Shown here in pieces: positions 8,838-17,338 of a stretch of 64,000 nucleotides of DNA. Source of the DNA: DOZZ01 sp963792655 (GTDB lineage Bacteria; Acidobacteriota; Terriglobia; Bryobacterales; Bryobacteraceae); contig CAWBWU010000004.1 of NCBI GenBank assembly GCA_963792655.1, positions 309,702 to 373,701 of the forward strand. The letters run 5' to 3'. The notes below the pieces were generated by a model. It worked only from the letters and a program-made list of their open reading frames with translations, ran no database searches and had not been told where the DNA came from. The position numbers and the translations under genes were made by a program. Positions within the stretch are counted from its first letter, which is position 1. Every line of letters starts with the position of its first letter.

Positions 8838-10167
8838 CGAAAAGACCACGGCGCAAACGGCGGCGCCGGTTCGCAACTCGGTTGGCGGTTTTCGCAAGGC
8901 GCTCAGCTTCGGCACCGGGCTCGGCATTGCTGTCGGCACGCATCATCTGGACGCGGCGATCGTCACCGTCCGGCCGACAGGCGTGCGCATCGTCGATCAA
9001 CTGACGATCGAAAACTATTCCGAATCGCCCGCTGCGGAATGGGGCGCGACCATTCGCAGCATGTTGCAACGGCACGGACAAAAAGGTTTGGGCGCGACAG
9101 TGCTGCTGCCGCGCAGCGATGTCTCGGTGAAGCAAATTGCCATGCCCGGAGTGACGGCGAAAGATCTCGCGGCCGCGGTCGGACTGCAGATGGACACACT
9201 GCATCCCTATGGCGACGAGAGCGCCGTTTCTGCATGGCGCGCTTTGCCCGGGCGCAACGGCGCAGTACTGGTAGGTGTTGCGCGTACCGCGGCGCTTGAT
9301 CGCTTTTCAACGTTGTTTGCTGAGGCCGGGGTTCCCGTCGCATCATTCACTTTTCCCGCAGCGGCAGTTCATGCGGCACTGCGGCTGACCGGTGCGCCGC
9401 CTGCAAACCTGCTGGCCTATGCGACGAACGAGTTTGGACACGAAGTATACGGCGAGAGCGCCGCACGTCCGGTGTTCTCTGCTGAATTGGATGTGCCACT
9501 GCCGCGGGCATTGGCGCTGGCCGCTTCCGAGTTGCGTCTAAGCAGTGAAGACGCCACACCTCTGGCCGATGTGCTGCCAAAGCCGGTAGCCGGATCGCTC
9601 GACAATCCATTGCTCTACGCTACTGCCCTCGCAGGCGCGTGCCCGTGGCTCAGTTCCGCACTCAATCTGCTGCCACCAGAGCAACGAACCGTGCGCCGCA
9701 GGTTCTGGTTGATCCCTACCATTGCTTTCGGAACGCTGCTCCTGCTCGCCGGGGCCGGTCTCTTGCTGTTCCGCACGGTTGCCGATAAGCAATATCTCGA
9801 AACCCTGCACGGCGAAATCGCAAAGGTCGAACCAACGGCGCGGAAAGCGGCAGTCTATGACCGCAAGACCAACGAGGCGCTGAATCGCGCCCAGTCTCTT
9901 GATGCCTTTCATCGTCAGACACAAGCCGATCTCGACACCTTGAATGAACTGACCCACCTGCTCGCGCCGCCAACCTGGACTATCTCGACTGAGGTGTATC
10001 CGGACTCGGTCGTTATCTCCGGTGAAGCACCGCAGGCGGAGCCGCTGCTGAAGCTGCTGAACTCGTCACGCTATTTCCAGGGCGCGGAGTTCGTTATGTC
10101 GGTCACCAAAACACCAGCCGGAGCCGAACAGTTTCGGTTGAAGGCCATGCGGAGGCAGCCGCAATGA
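8824..10167 (+). CDS. gspL: Type II secretion assembly protein GspL (PilM/PilN-like)
   Basis: A 447-residue bitopic protein. Residues about 30-270 form an actin-like cytoplasmic domain related to PilM/GspL (LGIAVGTHHLDAAIVTV at its start). A single transmembrane helix lies at about 300-320 (LIPTIAFGTLLLLAGAGLLL). A coiled coil and a ferredoxin-like periplasmic domain follow, with the PilN-like stretch TWTISTEVYPDSVVISGEA. GspL links the cytoplasmic GspE to periplasmic GspM. Gene order after gspK and before the PilO-like gspM supports the assignment. Confidence 0.8.
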   Translation: MTAVDEKTTAQTAAPVRNSVGGFRKALSFGTGLGIAVGTHHLDAAIVTVRPTGVRIVDQLTIENYSESPAAEWGATIRSMLQRHGQKGLGATVLLPRSDVSVKQIAMPGVTAKDLAAAVGLQMDTLHPYGDESAVSAWRALPGRNGAVLVGVARTAALDRFSTLFAEAGVPVASFTFPAAAVHAALRLTGAPPANLLAYATNEFGHEVYGESAARPVFSAELDVPLPRALALAASELRLSSEDATPLADVLPKPVAGSLDNPLLYATALAGACPWLSSALNLLPPEQRTVRRRFWLIPTIAFGTLLLLAGAGLLLFRTVADKQYLETLHGEIAKVEPTARKAAVYDRKTNEALNRAQSLDAFHRQTQADLDTLNELTHLLAPPTWTISTEVYPDSVVISGEAPQAEPLLKLLNSSRYFQGAEFVMSVTKTPAGAEQFRLKAMRRQPQ

Positions 10168-10733
10168 ATAAGCGTGATCTCCGCGCGCTGGTGCTGTTGG
10201 GGCTCGCCGTCGGTGGCATCGTGATCTATCGAATGAGCTCCAGTGCGCCTGTTGTGGTCGCGACGAGCGAGACGGTGCCGATGGCTGAGATGCGTCTCGA
10301 CCGCCTGCGGCGCATTGCCGCAACAGTGCCAGCGAAAGAAGCGGTCTGGAAGCAGGCGCAGGCGGAACTCGACTTACGCGAAAAGAATCTGCTGCACTCG
10401 AACACGGCGCCTGAAGCACAAGCGCAACTGCTCGCAACAGCGCGCCGCCTCGCGACAGCCGAACATATCGATCTGCGCTCTGCGGAGTTTGGCGAGCCGA
10501 AGGCCCTGGGCGAGCACTACGGTCAAGTGACGGCGGCGACAAACTTTGAATGCCATATCGAGCAGTTCGTGAACTTCATGGCTGCGCTGGCCCGCGAGTC
10601 GGATCTGGTTGCGCCTGTTGAAATTCGTATCGGAACGGGAGCACAACCGAAGTCGATTGCGGTTCGCATGGTGCTGGCAGGCGTGGTTCCGCGCAAGCTG
10701 GTGCCCGAGAAGAAAGGCTTCGGCGCGTTTTGA
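10164..10733 (+). CDS. gspM: Type II secretion protein GspM (PilO-like)
   Basis: A 189-residue membrane protein with one N-terminal helix (LRALVLLGLAVGGIVIYRM), a charged coiled coil (about residues 45-95) and a ferredoxin-like C-terminal domain, the architecture of GspM/PilO. It overlaps gspL by ATGA and the next gene by the same kind of junction. GspM forms the inner-membrane platform with GspL and GspC. The call relies on architecture and position, as GspM sequences are poorly conserved. Confidence 0.75.
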   Translation: MNKRDLRALVLLGLAVGGIVIYRMSSSAPVVVATSETVPMAEMRLDRLRRIAATVPAKEAVWKQAQAELDLREKNLLHSNTAPEAQAQLLATARRLATAEHIDLRSAEFGEPKALGEHYGQVTAATNFECHIEQFVNFMAALARESDLVAPVEIRIGTGAQPKSIAVRMVLAGVVPRKLVPEKKGFGAF

Positions 10734-11470
10734 ATCGCAAGATGCTGATGTTGAATGTGGTGCTTGCGGCGCTGCTGATCTTTGCAGGCGTACGGCTTCA
10801 CGATGAATGGAGTTCCGCGCGTGCGCACCAGAACGCGGTGCTTAGCACGAAGATTACGCCAGTGCCTGCACCGGTGATGGCCGCGGCTCCCAAGCCGTCG
10901 CCCGTTACTGCGTCGAGCTATAGCGAGATCGCGGAGAAGATGCTGTATTCGAAAGATCGCAATCCGAACATCATCATTGCTCCTCCTGAAGTGAAGCCGC
11001 CCAAACCGATGCCGCCGCTGCCGGTTGTTTACGGCGTGATGGGAATTCCGAGCGGCGCCGTCGTGTTGATGAGCGAAGCACGCGGCAAAGCATCGAAGGG
11101 TTATCGCAAGGGCGACACCATCGGTGAATTCAAGATCGACGATTTGACCGTCAAGCAGATCACGCTGCATTGGGAAGACAAGACGGTGGTGAAGGACATC
11201 AATGATTTGATCGATCGCAGCAATGCAGAAACGGCAGCCGCGGCTCCGGCTCCTGCGGCGGCTGCAGCACCAGCCGCTGGTGCGCCATCGGTCACTTCCA
11301 TCGCGCCACCGCCGGGCAAGATCGGAACGCCGGGCGTGCAGATGACAGAAGGCATTCGCGCGTGCCAGCCGGGAGACAACACGCCCGACGGCTCAGTTGT
11401 CGACGGCATGAAAAAGGTATCGGTCGCGACTCCATTTGGCAACGTTTGCCATTGGGAGTCGGTGAAGTAA
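10730..11470 (+). CDS. gspC: GspC-like inner-membrane clamp protein
   Basis: A 246-residue protein with one N-terminal membrane helix (LMLNVVLAALLIFAGVRL), a proline-rich linker, and a GspC homology-region-like domain (about residues 60-160): EKMLYSKDRNPN, VYGVMGIPSGAVVLM and GYRKGDTIGEFKIDDL fit the GspC/PilP beta-barrel that binds the secretin N-domains. An Ala/Pro-rich linker then leads to a short cysteine-containing C-terminal segment (residues about 185-246) that is neither a PDZ nor a coiled coil. The TTG start overlaps gspM. Its position after gspM instead of first in the operon is unusual for classical systems. Confidence 0.75.
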   Translation: MNRKMLMLNVVLAALLIFAGVRLHDEWSSARAHQNAVLSTKITPVPAPVMAAAPKPSPVTASSYSEIAEKMLYSKDRNPNIIIAPPEVKPPKPMPPLPVVYGVMGIPSGAVVLMSEARGKASKGYRKGDTIGEFKIDDLTVKQITLHWEDKTVVKDINDLIDRSNAETAAAAPAPAAAAAPAAGAPSVTSIAPPPGKIGTPGVQMTEGIRACQPGDNTPDGSVVDGMKKVSVATPFGNVCHWESVK

Positions 11471-11495
11471 ATCGAAATTCTGACGAGGAGAAATT

Positions 11496-11885
11496 ATGAA
11501 ACTGGTAATGGCAACATTGCTGACGTTGAGCGTTTCGTTAGCGGCGCAGACGCACAAGACCGAGAAAAAGACTGTAACCAGGACGGTTCAGCCGACCGTG
11601 GTTCCGAAGGGTGCGGTCAAGACCGACGACGGTTATCGATACGTGGACGCGAAGGGCAAAGTGTGGATATATCGCGAGACCCCGTTCGGCGTGACGAAAG
11701 CTCCTTACATCGCGCCTGCGCCTAAGCCCGCTCCGGGAGCCAGCGATGAGCAGGTGGTTGCGACCGATGCAGGCGATTCAGTGAACTTCCGGCGCACCAG
11801 CCCGTTCGGTACCACGACGTGGAGCAAGAAGAAGGCGGAGCTCTCCCCGGACGAACTGGCCGTCTGGAATCGCCAGAAGAAATAG
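11496..11885 (+). CDS. Small exported protein between gspC and gspD
   Basis: A 129-residue protein with a signal peptide (MKLVMATLLTLSVSLAAQ) and a basic, tyrosine-rich mature part. Two related segments, WIYRETPFGVTK (about residues 52-63) and FRRTSPFGTTTW (about 97-108), look like a short internal repeat. A good ribosome binding site, GAGGAG, precedes the ATG. I do not recognise the family. Its place directly before the secretin gene could fit a periplasmic helper such as a pilotin-like or secretin-associated protein, but there is no lipobox and no direct evidence. Confidence 0.65.
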   Translation: MKLVMATLLTLSVSLAAQTHKTEKKTVTRTVQPTVVPKGAVKTDDGYRYVDAKGKVWIYRETPFGVTKAPYIAPAPKPAPGASDEQVVATDAGDSVNFRRTSPFGTTTWSKKKAELSPDELAVWNRQKK

Positions 11886-11888
11886 CGC

Positions 11889-14189
11889 ATGATGCGATCT
11901 CGATTTCGTTTGTTCCGCGCGATCGTTGCGGGGCTCGTCACAGCCGCGCTTACTTTGGCTCAGACTCCCGCGACTGCGCCGCCCACAGCAGTACAGACAG
12001 CGCCGCCCGCCGCGCCTGCAAGTGCAGCCGCTCAGCCGCCAGCGCAGACGGCCCCCGCACAGACAGCTCCAGCACAGACCGCGCCAGTAACGATCCCCGG
12101 GGCCTTGAACCTGAACAACGCGTCACTGACTGAAGTGATCGATGTGCTCGCGCGAGATCTGCATATCAACTACATCCTTGACCCGCGCGTGAAAGGTTCC
12201 GTCACGGTCAACACCTATGGCGAGATCCGCGCCGTGGACATGCGCAACCTGCTCGAAACGATTCTGCGCATGAACAACTTCAGCATGGTGCAGGTCGGCA
12301 ACATCTATCGCATCGTTCCCGCAGCCGATGCTTCGCGCTTGCCGATTGGCCCACAGTCCGGCGCCAAGGACTTTCCGGAAGACGAGCGCATGATGCTCAA
12401 CCTGGTCTTTCTGAAGTACGTCACGTCGGCGGAGATGGCCAAGCTGCTTGAACCGTTCATTGGCGAAGGCGCGAAGCTGGTCGCTTACGATCCTGCGAAC
12501 CTGCTGATCATCCAGGACAACGCGCGCAACATGAAGCGCACCGTGGATCTGATCAATATGTTCGACAGCCAGACGCTGGCCGGACAGCGTGTGCAGACTT
12601 ACTCGCTCACAAATGCGCGTCCGACCGACATGGCGAAGGATCTCGATCGCATCTTCAAAGCCTACGCGTTCTCCGAGAAGACTTCTGCCGTTCGCTTTCT
12701 GCCTCTCGATCGCATCGGTACGCTTCTCGCGCTGGCGCCGAATGCCGGCACTTTTGAGGAGGTTGATCGATGGGTGAAGCAACTGGATGTGCCCGTGAAG
12801 CTGTCTGCCGGTGGCTCGGGCAACCATGTGTACCGGCTCAAGTTCGGGCGCGCGGAAGTGCTGGGCCAGGTGGTCTCACAATTATACGGTTTGCCAACTT
12901 CGCAATTCGGCGGCGGCGGTGTGAGTGGCGCTTATCCACAAGGCTTCGGCGCGGCGTTCCGCAATAGCGGCGTGGGCACGGGCGTGAATGGCGGATTTTC
13001 ATCGCCGGGCATGAACAGCGGCGCATACGGATCTGGCGGTTTCGGCAACGGCGGGTATGGCGGCGGTGCTTATGGAAATGGCGCGTACGCAAATACCGGC
13101 GGCCAGTACGGCCAGCCAAACGGTTTCAGTAATGCGCAGCCCGCGGCACCGGCGGCTTCGCCCTTCGGTCCGGTGGCATCTGCGAACGCGCCTGCGGGAG
13201 CAACGACTGCCGCTGGTGCTGTACCGGGTGTCACGCCCGACCAGACCGGAACATTCCTCGGCGCGAATCCGCAAAACGCACCGGCGGGCGCTCCGCGCAT
13301 CGTGCCGAATCCTGTCGACAACACACTGCTGGTGCAGGGAACCGCAGATCAGTGGGAGCAAATCTCTTCGCTGCTTCAGCAACTCGACATTGCCCCGCGC
13401 CAGGTTCTGATCGAAGCCAAGATCTTCGAAGTCGATCTCACCGGTGACTTCGCTGCCGGCGTTGAGGCTTATCTGCAGCGCAGGAGCAACGCCAATCGTC
13501 AGCTTACCGGCTCATCGAACTTTGGTTTCAACCCCGGCCTGATTCTCACCGCCGGAACGTTAGTCGGGCATAGCCGCGAACTGCTGGGCATGGTCACGGC
13601 GCAGGAAAGCAATGGCCGCACGAAAGTCATCTCCGCGCCATCGGTGATCGCGACCGACAGTATTCCCGCCGCAATCACCGTCGGCGATGATGTGCCGACG
13701 CTCACCGGACAAGCCGTTGACCCGGGCATCACCAGCGGTGGTACATCGCAGTTCACGCAGTCAATCAGCGCACGCAGTACCGGCGTCTCGTTGAACGTGC
13801 TGGCCCGAGTAAACGCGAGCGGCGTGGTCACGATGGTGATCGACCAATCGGTAAGCGCGCCGCAGCCGAACACGAGCAGCAGCATCCAGTCGCCTTCGTT
13901 CTCCCATCGCGACGTCAGCACGCAGGTGACGGTGGAGGATGGCGATACCATCGCGATCGGCGGAATCATCTCTGAGCACTACACGGTCGGAACATCGGGC
14001 ATCCCCGGTCTGAGCAGGATCCCGGGGCTCGGCACTCTCTTCGGGAATCGCAACACGCACAAAGACCGCACGGAGTTGATCGTATTTTTGACGCCCAAGG
14101 TCATTTACGACACGACGCAAGTTGCCGAAGCTACTGAAGAGATCAAGTCGCGGCTCAAGGGTCTGACCAAGATTATGAAAGACAATTGA
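11889..14189 (+). CDS. gspD: Type II secretion secretin GspD
   Basis: A 766-residue outer-membrane secretin. A signal peptide is followed by an Ala/Pro/Gln-rich segment with three QTAPA repeats, then N0/N1/N2-type domains (LNNASLTEVIDVLARDLHI, LVFLKYVTSAEMAKLLEPF), then a further N-domain split by a long Gly/Asn-rich insertion (about residues 339-455). The secretin core starts around ARQVLIEAKIFEVD-like sequence near residue 505 and has the diagnostic VEDGDTIAIGGII and GIPGLSRIPGLGTLFG motifs near the C-terminus, ending in RTELIVFLTPKVI. It is last in the operon, whereas gspD usually lies near the front. It forms the exit pore of the system. Confidence 0.95.
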   Translation: MMRSRFRLFRAIVAGLVTAALTLAQTPATAPPTAVQTAPPAAPASAAAQPPAQTAPAQTAPAQTAPVTIPGALNLNNASLTEVIDVLARDLHINYILDPRVKGSVTVNTYGEIRAVDMRNLLETILRMNNFSMVQVGNIYRIVPAADASRLPIGPQSGAKDFPEDERMMLNLVFLKYVTSAEMAKLLEPFIGEGAKLVAYDPANLLIIQDNARNMKRTVDLINMFDSQTLAGQRVQTYSLTNARPTDMAKDLDRIFKAYAFSEKTSAVRFLPLDRIGTLLALAPNAGTFEEVDRWVKQLDVPVKLSAGGSGNHVYRLKFGRAEVLGQVVSQLYGLPTSQFGGGGVSGAYPQGFGAAFRNSGVGTGVNGGFSSPGMNSGAYGSGGFGNGGYGGGAYGNGAYANTGGQYGQPNGFSNAQPAAPAASPFGPVASANAPAGATTAAGAVPGVTPDQTGTFLGANPQNAPAGAPRIVPNPVDNTLLVQGTADQWEQISSLLQQLDIAPRQVLIEAKIFEVDLTGDFAAGVEAYLQRRSNANRQLTGSSNFGFNPGLILTAGTLVGHSRELLGMVTAQESNGRTKVISAPSVIATDSIPAAITVGDDVPTLTGQAVDPGITSGGTSQFTQSISARSTGVSLNVLARVNASGVVTMVIDQSVSAPQPNTSSSIQSPSFSHRDVSTQVTVEDGDTIAIGGIISEHYTVGTSGIPGLSRIPGLGTLFGNRNTHKDRTELIVFLTPKVIYDTTQVAEATEEIKSRLKGLTKIMKDN
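12903..13256 (+). repeat. Gly/Asn/Ala-rich low-complexity insertion inside gspD
   Basis: In-frame region of about 118 codons dominated by Gly, Asn, Tyr and Ala, with imperfect GGxGNGxYGxG units, followed by an Ala/Pro stretch. It falls where the periplasmic N3 domain of secretins has a variable loop. Read as protein it is disordered and resembles glycine-rich linkers. The DNA is not an exact tandem repeat. Confidence 0.8.
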
Positions 14190-14204
14190 TGTACTAACAT
14201 TATC

Positions 14205-14218
14205 GGATTGACCAATCC
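14205..14218. promoter_or_regulatory. Short perfect dyad upstream of the HutI-like gene
   Basis: GGATTG-AC-CAATCC is a perfect six-base inverted repeat with a two-base centre, located 4 to 17 bases before TTG 14222 and just after the gspD stop. The tiny loop makes a protein operator more likely than a terminator, and no T-tract follows. It could also be chance. Confidence 0.3.
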
Positions 14219-14221
14219 TGA

Positions 14222-15490
14222 TTGCCTCCCGGTTCAGGCGATGATCCTGATCGCTTGAGCGGGGAGCTTGTACTCCTGCGGTCCGCTCGACAACTACTCA
14301 CTATGCGCGGACCCGCAGGGTTGCGGCGTGGTTCTGCGCTGCGTGAGATCGGAATAATTCCTGACGGCGCGCTGTTGATCCGCGATGGGTTGATAGCCGA
14401 TGTGGGTCCCACGCGTCGCATCGAGAACCTCAGCGCGGCACGCAATGCTCAGGTGATCGAGGCCAGGGGCCGTGTGGTGATGCCGATTTTCTCAGACAGC
14501 GGCGTGCAACTGGTGGCGCCGCCGCCGCTTGACGAAGAGTCGCTATTTACTGCGGCCGACACTGCGAAAGAACAGTTGAACCGGCTGGCTCGCTACCTGA
14601 CGGCCACTTCTGCCGACCGTCTCAAAGCGCGGGCGAGACAGATGGGCGAGCGCTTGTTGCGTCATGGCACGGGCGCCATGGAGGCGCCGGCTACGCCGGG
14701 GTCAAACGCCAGTGCTGCTTTGAAGGCGATGCGCGTCAGTGCCGAACTCGACCGCAGCCTCATGTCTGTCGCATCGACGCTCGTCGCGGAGGATTCAGAA
14801 AGTTCGACAGCCGTCGAGCGTGATGCCGCGTTCCAGCATTTCTTAAAAGAGACATTGCCCACCACAGCTCGCCGGCATCTCGCGTCGGCGCTGGCGCTGC
14901 CTGTCGGAGGCGAAACTTACGATCCGGAGCAGACCTGGGGGCTCGCCGAAACAGCGCGCTCGCTGGGCCTGGCGCTGAACATCGACGCGAGCGTGGGCAG
15001 TACGACGCAGGCGCTCGAAATCGCAAGCGAACTGGCGGCACGTGCGATCACCGGGTTGGGCATGCTCACCGAAGAACACTTGACGGTGCTGCAATCGATT
15101 CCCGCCGCGGTGGTCGTGAATCCCGCAAGCTCCACAGCGCCTCCTGTCTTGCGCACCATGGCCGACCAGGGCGTCGCGATTGCGCTCGGCACCGGCTTCT
15201 CCGCTTCCCAGCCAGGGACTTACAGCATGCAGGAAGTTGTTTACGAAGCGGCGGCCGTGCACGGATTGCTCTTGCGCGAAGCGTTGACGGCGGCTACTTT
15301 GAATGCGGCTTATGCGATTGGTCTTGGCAGCGAGGTGGGCTCGTTGGAACATGGAAAGCGTGCTGATCTGTTGGTGTTGAATATGCCTGACTATCGAGAC
15401 CTCGGTACGCGCCGTGGCGTCAACTTTGTGCACCTGGTGCTCCGCCGGGGTGAAGTGATTTATCGCGAAGCACCGGTCAAGGGATCATGA
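14222..15490 (+). CDS. Imidazolonepropionase-like amidohydrolase lacking metal ligands
   Basis: A 422-residue protein of the HutI/amidohydrolase fold. The C-terminal part is HutI-like: REALTAATLNAAYAIGLG, then GSLEHGKRADLLVLNMPDYRDL and a GVNFVHLVLRRGEVIY ending. Family ligand positions are replaced: the usual PHTH after strand 1 reads SDSGVQL, the KIHADE-type histidine reads LNIDAS, the SADHLE-type histidine reads ITGLGM, and the LGTD aspartate reads LGTG. It is therefore unlikely to hydrolyse imidazolonepropionate with a metal ion. The frame is intact and it overlaps ftcD by ATGA, so it is probably expressed. TTG 14222 is the longest start; TTG 14255 is possible. It could be a pseudoenzyme or a repurposed enzyme. 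Confidence 0.7.
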   Translation: MPPGSGDDPDRLSGELVLLRSARQLLTMRGPAGLRRGSALREIGIIPDGALLIRDGLIADVGPTRRIENLSAARNAQVIEARGRVVMPIFSDSGVQLVAPPPLDEESLFTAADTAKEQLNRLARYLTATSADRLKARARQMGERLLRHGTGAMEAPATPGSNASAALKAMRVSAELDRSLMSVASTLVAEDSESSTAVERDAAFQHFLKETLPTTARRHLASALALPVGGETYDPEQTWGLAETARSLGLALNIDASVGSTTQALEIASELAARAITGLGMLTEEHLTVLQSIPAAVVVNPASSTAPPVLRTMADQGVAIALGTGFSASQPGTYSMQEVVYEAAAVHGLLLREALTAATLNAAYAIGLGSEVGSLEHGKRADLLVLNMPDYRDLGTRRGVNFVHLVLRRGEVIYREAPVKGS

Positions 15491-16365
15491 GTGACGCGAT
15501 TGTAGAATGCGTCCCCAACTTCTCTGAAGGGCGCGATGCGCGCGTGATCGACAAGCTATGCGCCGCGATCACCGCTGCCGGCGCGATCGTGCTCGATACG
15601 ACGAGCGATCAGGATCATAACCGCTCGGTGATCACGTTCGCTGGCGAACCTGACGCGGTCTGCGCTGCTGCAATTGACGCCGTCGGTCTCGCGGCAGAGC
15701 TCATTGATTTACGGTCGCATGTGGGCGTGCATCCACGCATCGGTGCAGCCGATGTCGTTCCGTTTGTGCCGGTGCGTGGGGTCAGTCTTGCGGAGTGCGT
15801 GCAGCTCAGTAGAACCTGCGCCGCGGAAGTGTGGCGGCGCTTCGCTGTGCCGAGTTATTTTTATGAAGCGTCGGCCGTGCATCCGGAGCGCGTGCGGCTC
15901 GAAAACTTACGGCGCAACGGATTTGAAGGCACTCCCGACACAGGTACAGGCCGCCACCCCACAGCCGGCATTTCCGTGATCGGCGCAAGACCGTTTCTGA
16001 TTGCGTGGAACGTGAACCTGCTGACCAGTGATGTGCGCGTCGCCAAAGCCATCGCGCGCGAGATTCGTGAGTCGAATGGCGGATTGCCCGGGGTGAAGGC
16101 GCTTGGCCTTGAGTTAATCTCCCAGGCGAAGACACAGGTCTCGATGAACCTCACCGCTTTCGAACGCACGCCGCTGCATGTGGTGTTCGACGCGATTGTG
16201 CGCCGTGCTGAGAATGCCGGCGTGGTCATTGAAGGCAGCGAGTTGATCGGTCTTGTGCCGCAGAAAGCGATTGATCTCTCACGCGGCCATGATCTGCATT
16301 GGCTGAACTTCACTCCGGACAGCGTGCTCGAAACGCGGCTGGCGCGGCTCAGCACGTTAACATAG
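15487..16365 (+). CDS. ftcD: Glutamate formimidoyltransferase
   Basis: A 292-residue formiminotransferase domain protein. It starts IVECVPNFSEGRD, the family N-terminal signature, and has DQDHNRSVITF and the RSHVGVHPRIGAADVVPFVPV-type region containing the catalytic histidine (about residue 82). It transfers the formimino group of N-formiminoglutamate to tetrahydrofolate, the last step of one branch of histidine degradation. The cyclodeaminase domain of bifunctional FTCD is absent, as in many bacteria. It is coupled to the HutI-like gene, which places both in histidine or folate one-carbon metabolism. Other hut genes are not in the window. Confidence 0.9.
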   Translation: MSDAIVECVPNFSEGRDARVIDKLCAAITAAGAIVLDTTSDQDHNRSVITFAGEPDAVCAAAIDAVGLAAELIDLRSHVGVHPRIGAADVVPFVPVRGVSLAECVQLSRTCAAEVWRRFAVPSYFYEASAVHPERVRLENLRRNGFEGTPDTGTGRHPTAGISVIGARPFLIAWNVNLLTSDVRVAKAIAREIRESNGGLPGVKALGLELISQAKTQVSMNLTAFERTPLHVVFDAIVRRAENAGVVIEGSELIGLVPQKAIDLSRGHDLHWLNFTPDSVLETRLARLSTLT

Positions 16366-16371
16366 AGGTAC

Positions 16372-17250
16372 GTGCTCGTTACCATTGCTCCCAAGCTGGC
16401 CAGACCGGAATGGCTGCGCGCGCCCGCTCCCGTTGGAGACAACTACCGCGACCTGAAACAACTGATCACGCGGCTGAATCTGCACACGGTATGCGAGAGC
16501 GCAGCATGTCCGAACGTTGGCGAATGCTGGAACCGGCGCACCGCGACTTTCATGATCCTCGGCAATGTCTGCACGCGGCGCTGTGGTTTTTGCGCGGTGC
16601 AAAAAGGCGCGCCGCTCGCTGTCGACTACGATGAGCCGCGCCGTGTAGCAGAAGCGGTGGAAGCCATGGGGCTGCGCTACGCAGTCATCACCAGTGTCAA
16701 TCGCGACGACCGCAAAGACGGCGGGGCCGAGCTATTCGCGCTGGTGCTCGACGCCATTCACGAGCGCATCCCGGGTTGCAAAGTCGAAGTGCTGGTTCCC
16801 GATTTTCAGGGCAAACATGAAGCCATGGAGATCGTCATGAACGCCGGCCCAGACGTGCTCAACCACAATACCGAAACAGTTCCGCGCCTGTATCGCCAGG
16901 TGCGGCTCGGTGCGCGTTACGAGCGTTCACTCGACATGCTCGCCTACGCGAAACAGCTATCTCCGGCGACTCCCGTGAAGTCCGGGCTGATGTTGGGCCT
17001 CGGCGAAACACAAGATGAAGTGACGCAGGTGATGCGCGACCTGCGCGCGCACAGTGTCGACATTCTCACGCTGGGGCAGTATCTGCGGCCTTCGCCGAAG
17101 CATCTGCCCATCGTGCGCTACATTCAACCGGGTGAGTTTGATGCCTATCGTACGCTAGGGCGCGAGATGGGTTTCGCGCATGTCGAAGCTGGTCCGCTGG
17201 TTCGCAGTTCCTACCACGCGGACGATTCGCACGCCGCCGCGCGCTGCTGA
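16372..17250 (+). CDS. lipA: Lipoyl synthase (radical SAM)
   Basis: A 292-residue LipA. The auxiliary [4Fe-4S] cluster cysteines lie in CESAACPNVGECW (about residues 41-53). The radical SAM cluster is bound by CTRRCGFC (about 67-74). The family motif NHNTETVPRLY is present, and a C-terminal RSSYHA contains the serine that ligates the auxiliary cluster. LipA inserts two sulfurs into octanoyl-carrier domains to make lipoate for 2-oxoacid dehydrogenases and glycine cleavage. It starts at GTG 16372, six bases after ftcD, preceded by AGAGG. No lipB is adjacent. Glycine cleavage would connect it to the folate theme of ftcD, but this is speculative. Confidence 0.95.
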   Translation: MLVTIAPKLARPEWLRAPAPVGDNYRDLKQLITRLNLHTVCESAACPNVGECWNRRTATFMILGNVCTRRCGFCAVQKGAPLAVDYDEPRRVAEAVEAMGLRYAVITSVNRDDRKDGGAELFALVLDAIHERIPGCKVEVLVPDFQGKHEAMEIVMNAGPDVLNHNTETVPRLYRQVRLGARYERSLDMLAYAKQLSPATPVKSGLMLGLGETQDEVTQVMRDLRAHSVDILTLGQYLRPSPKHLPIVRYIQPGEFDAYRTLGREMGFAHVEAGPLVRSSYHADDSHAAARC

Positions 17251-17326
17251 CTCGGAACTCGCTCCAACGCTGTGCATCCCGGCACATTATCGCGCCTGCG
17301 CGTGACCACTGCACCAGAAACGTTCA

Positions 17327-17332
17327 TATACA
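17327..17332 (+). promoter_or_regulatory. Possible -10 element of a leaderless glgC promoter
   Basis: TATACA followed by exactly six bases and GTG 17339. The same spacing is found before several other genes here. An overlapping TACAAT (17329-17334) would instead give a start just before ATG 17345. No Shine-Dalgarno sequence precedes either start codon, and no clear -35 is visible. Confidence 0.4.
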
Positions 17333-17338
17333 ATAACG

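Noticed and set aside
12046..12090. QTAPA triplet as a repeat array
   Set aside because: Three short in-frame units in the linker after the GspD signal peptide; ordinary low-complexity coding sequence.
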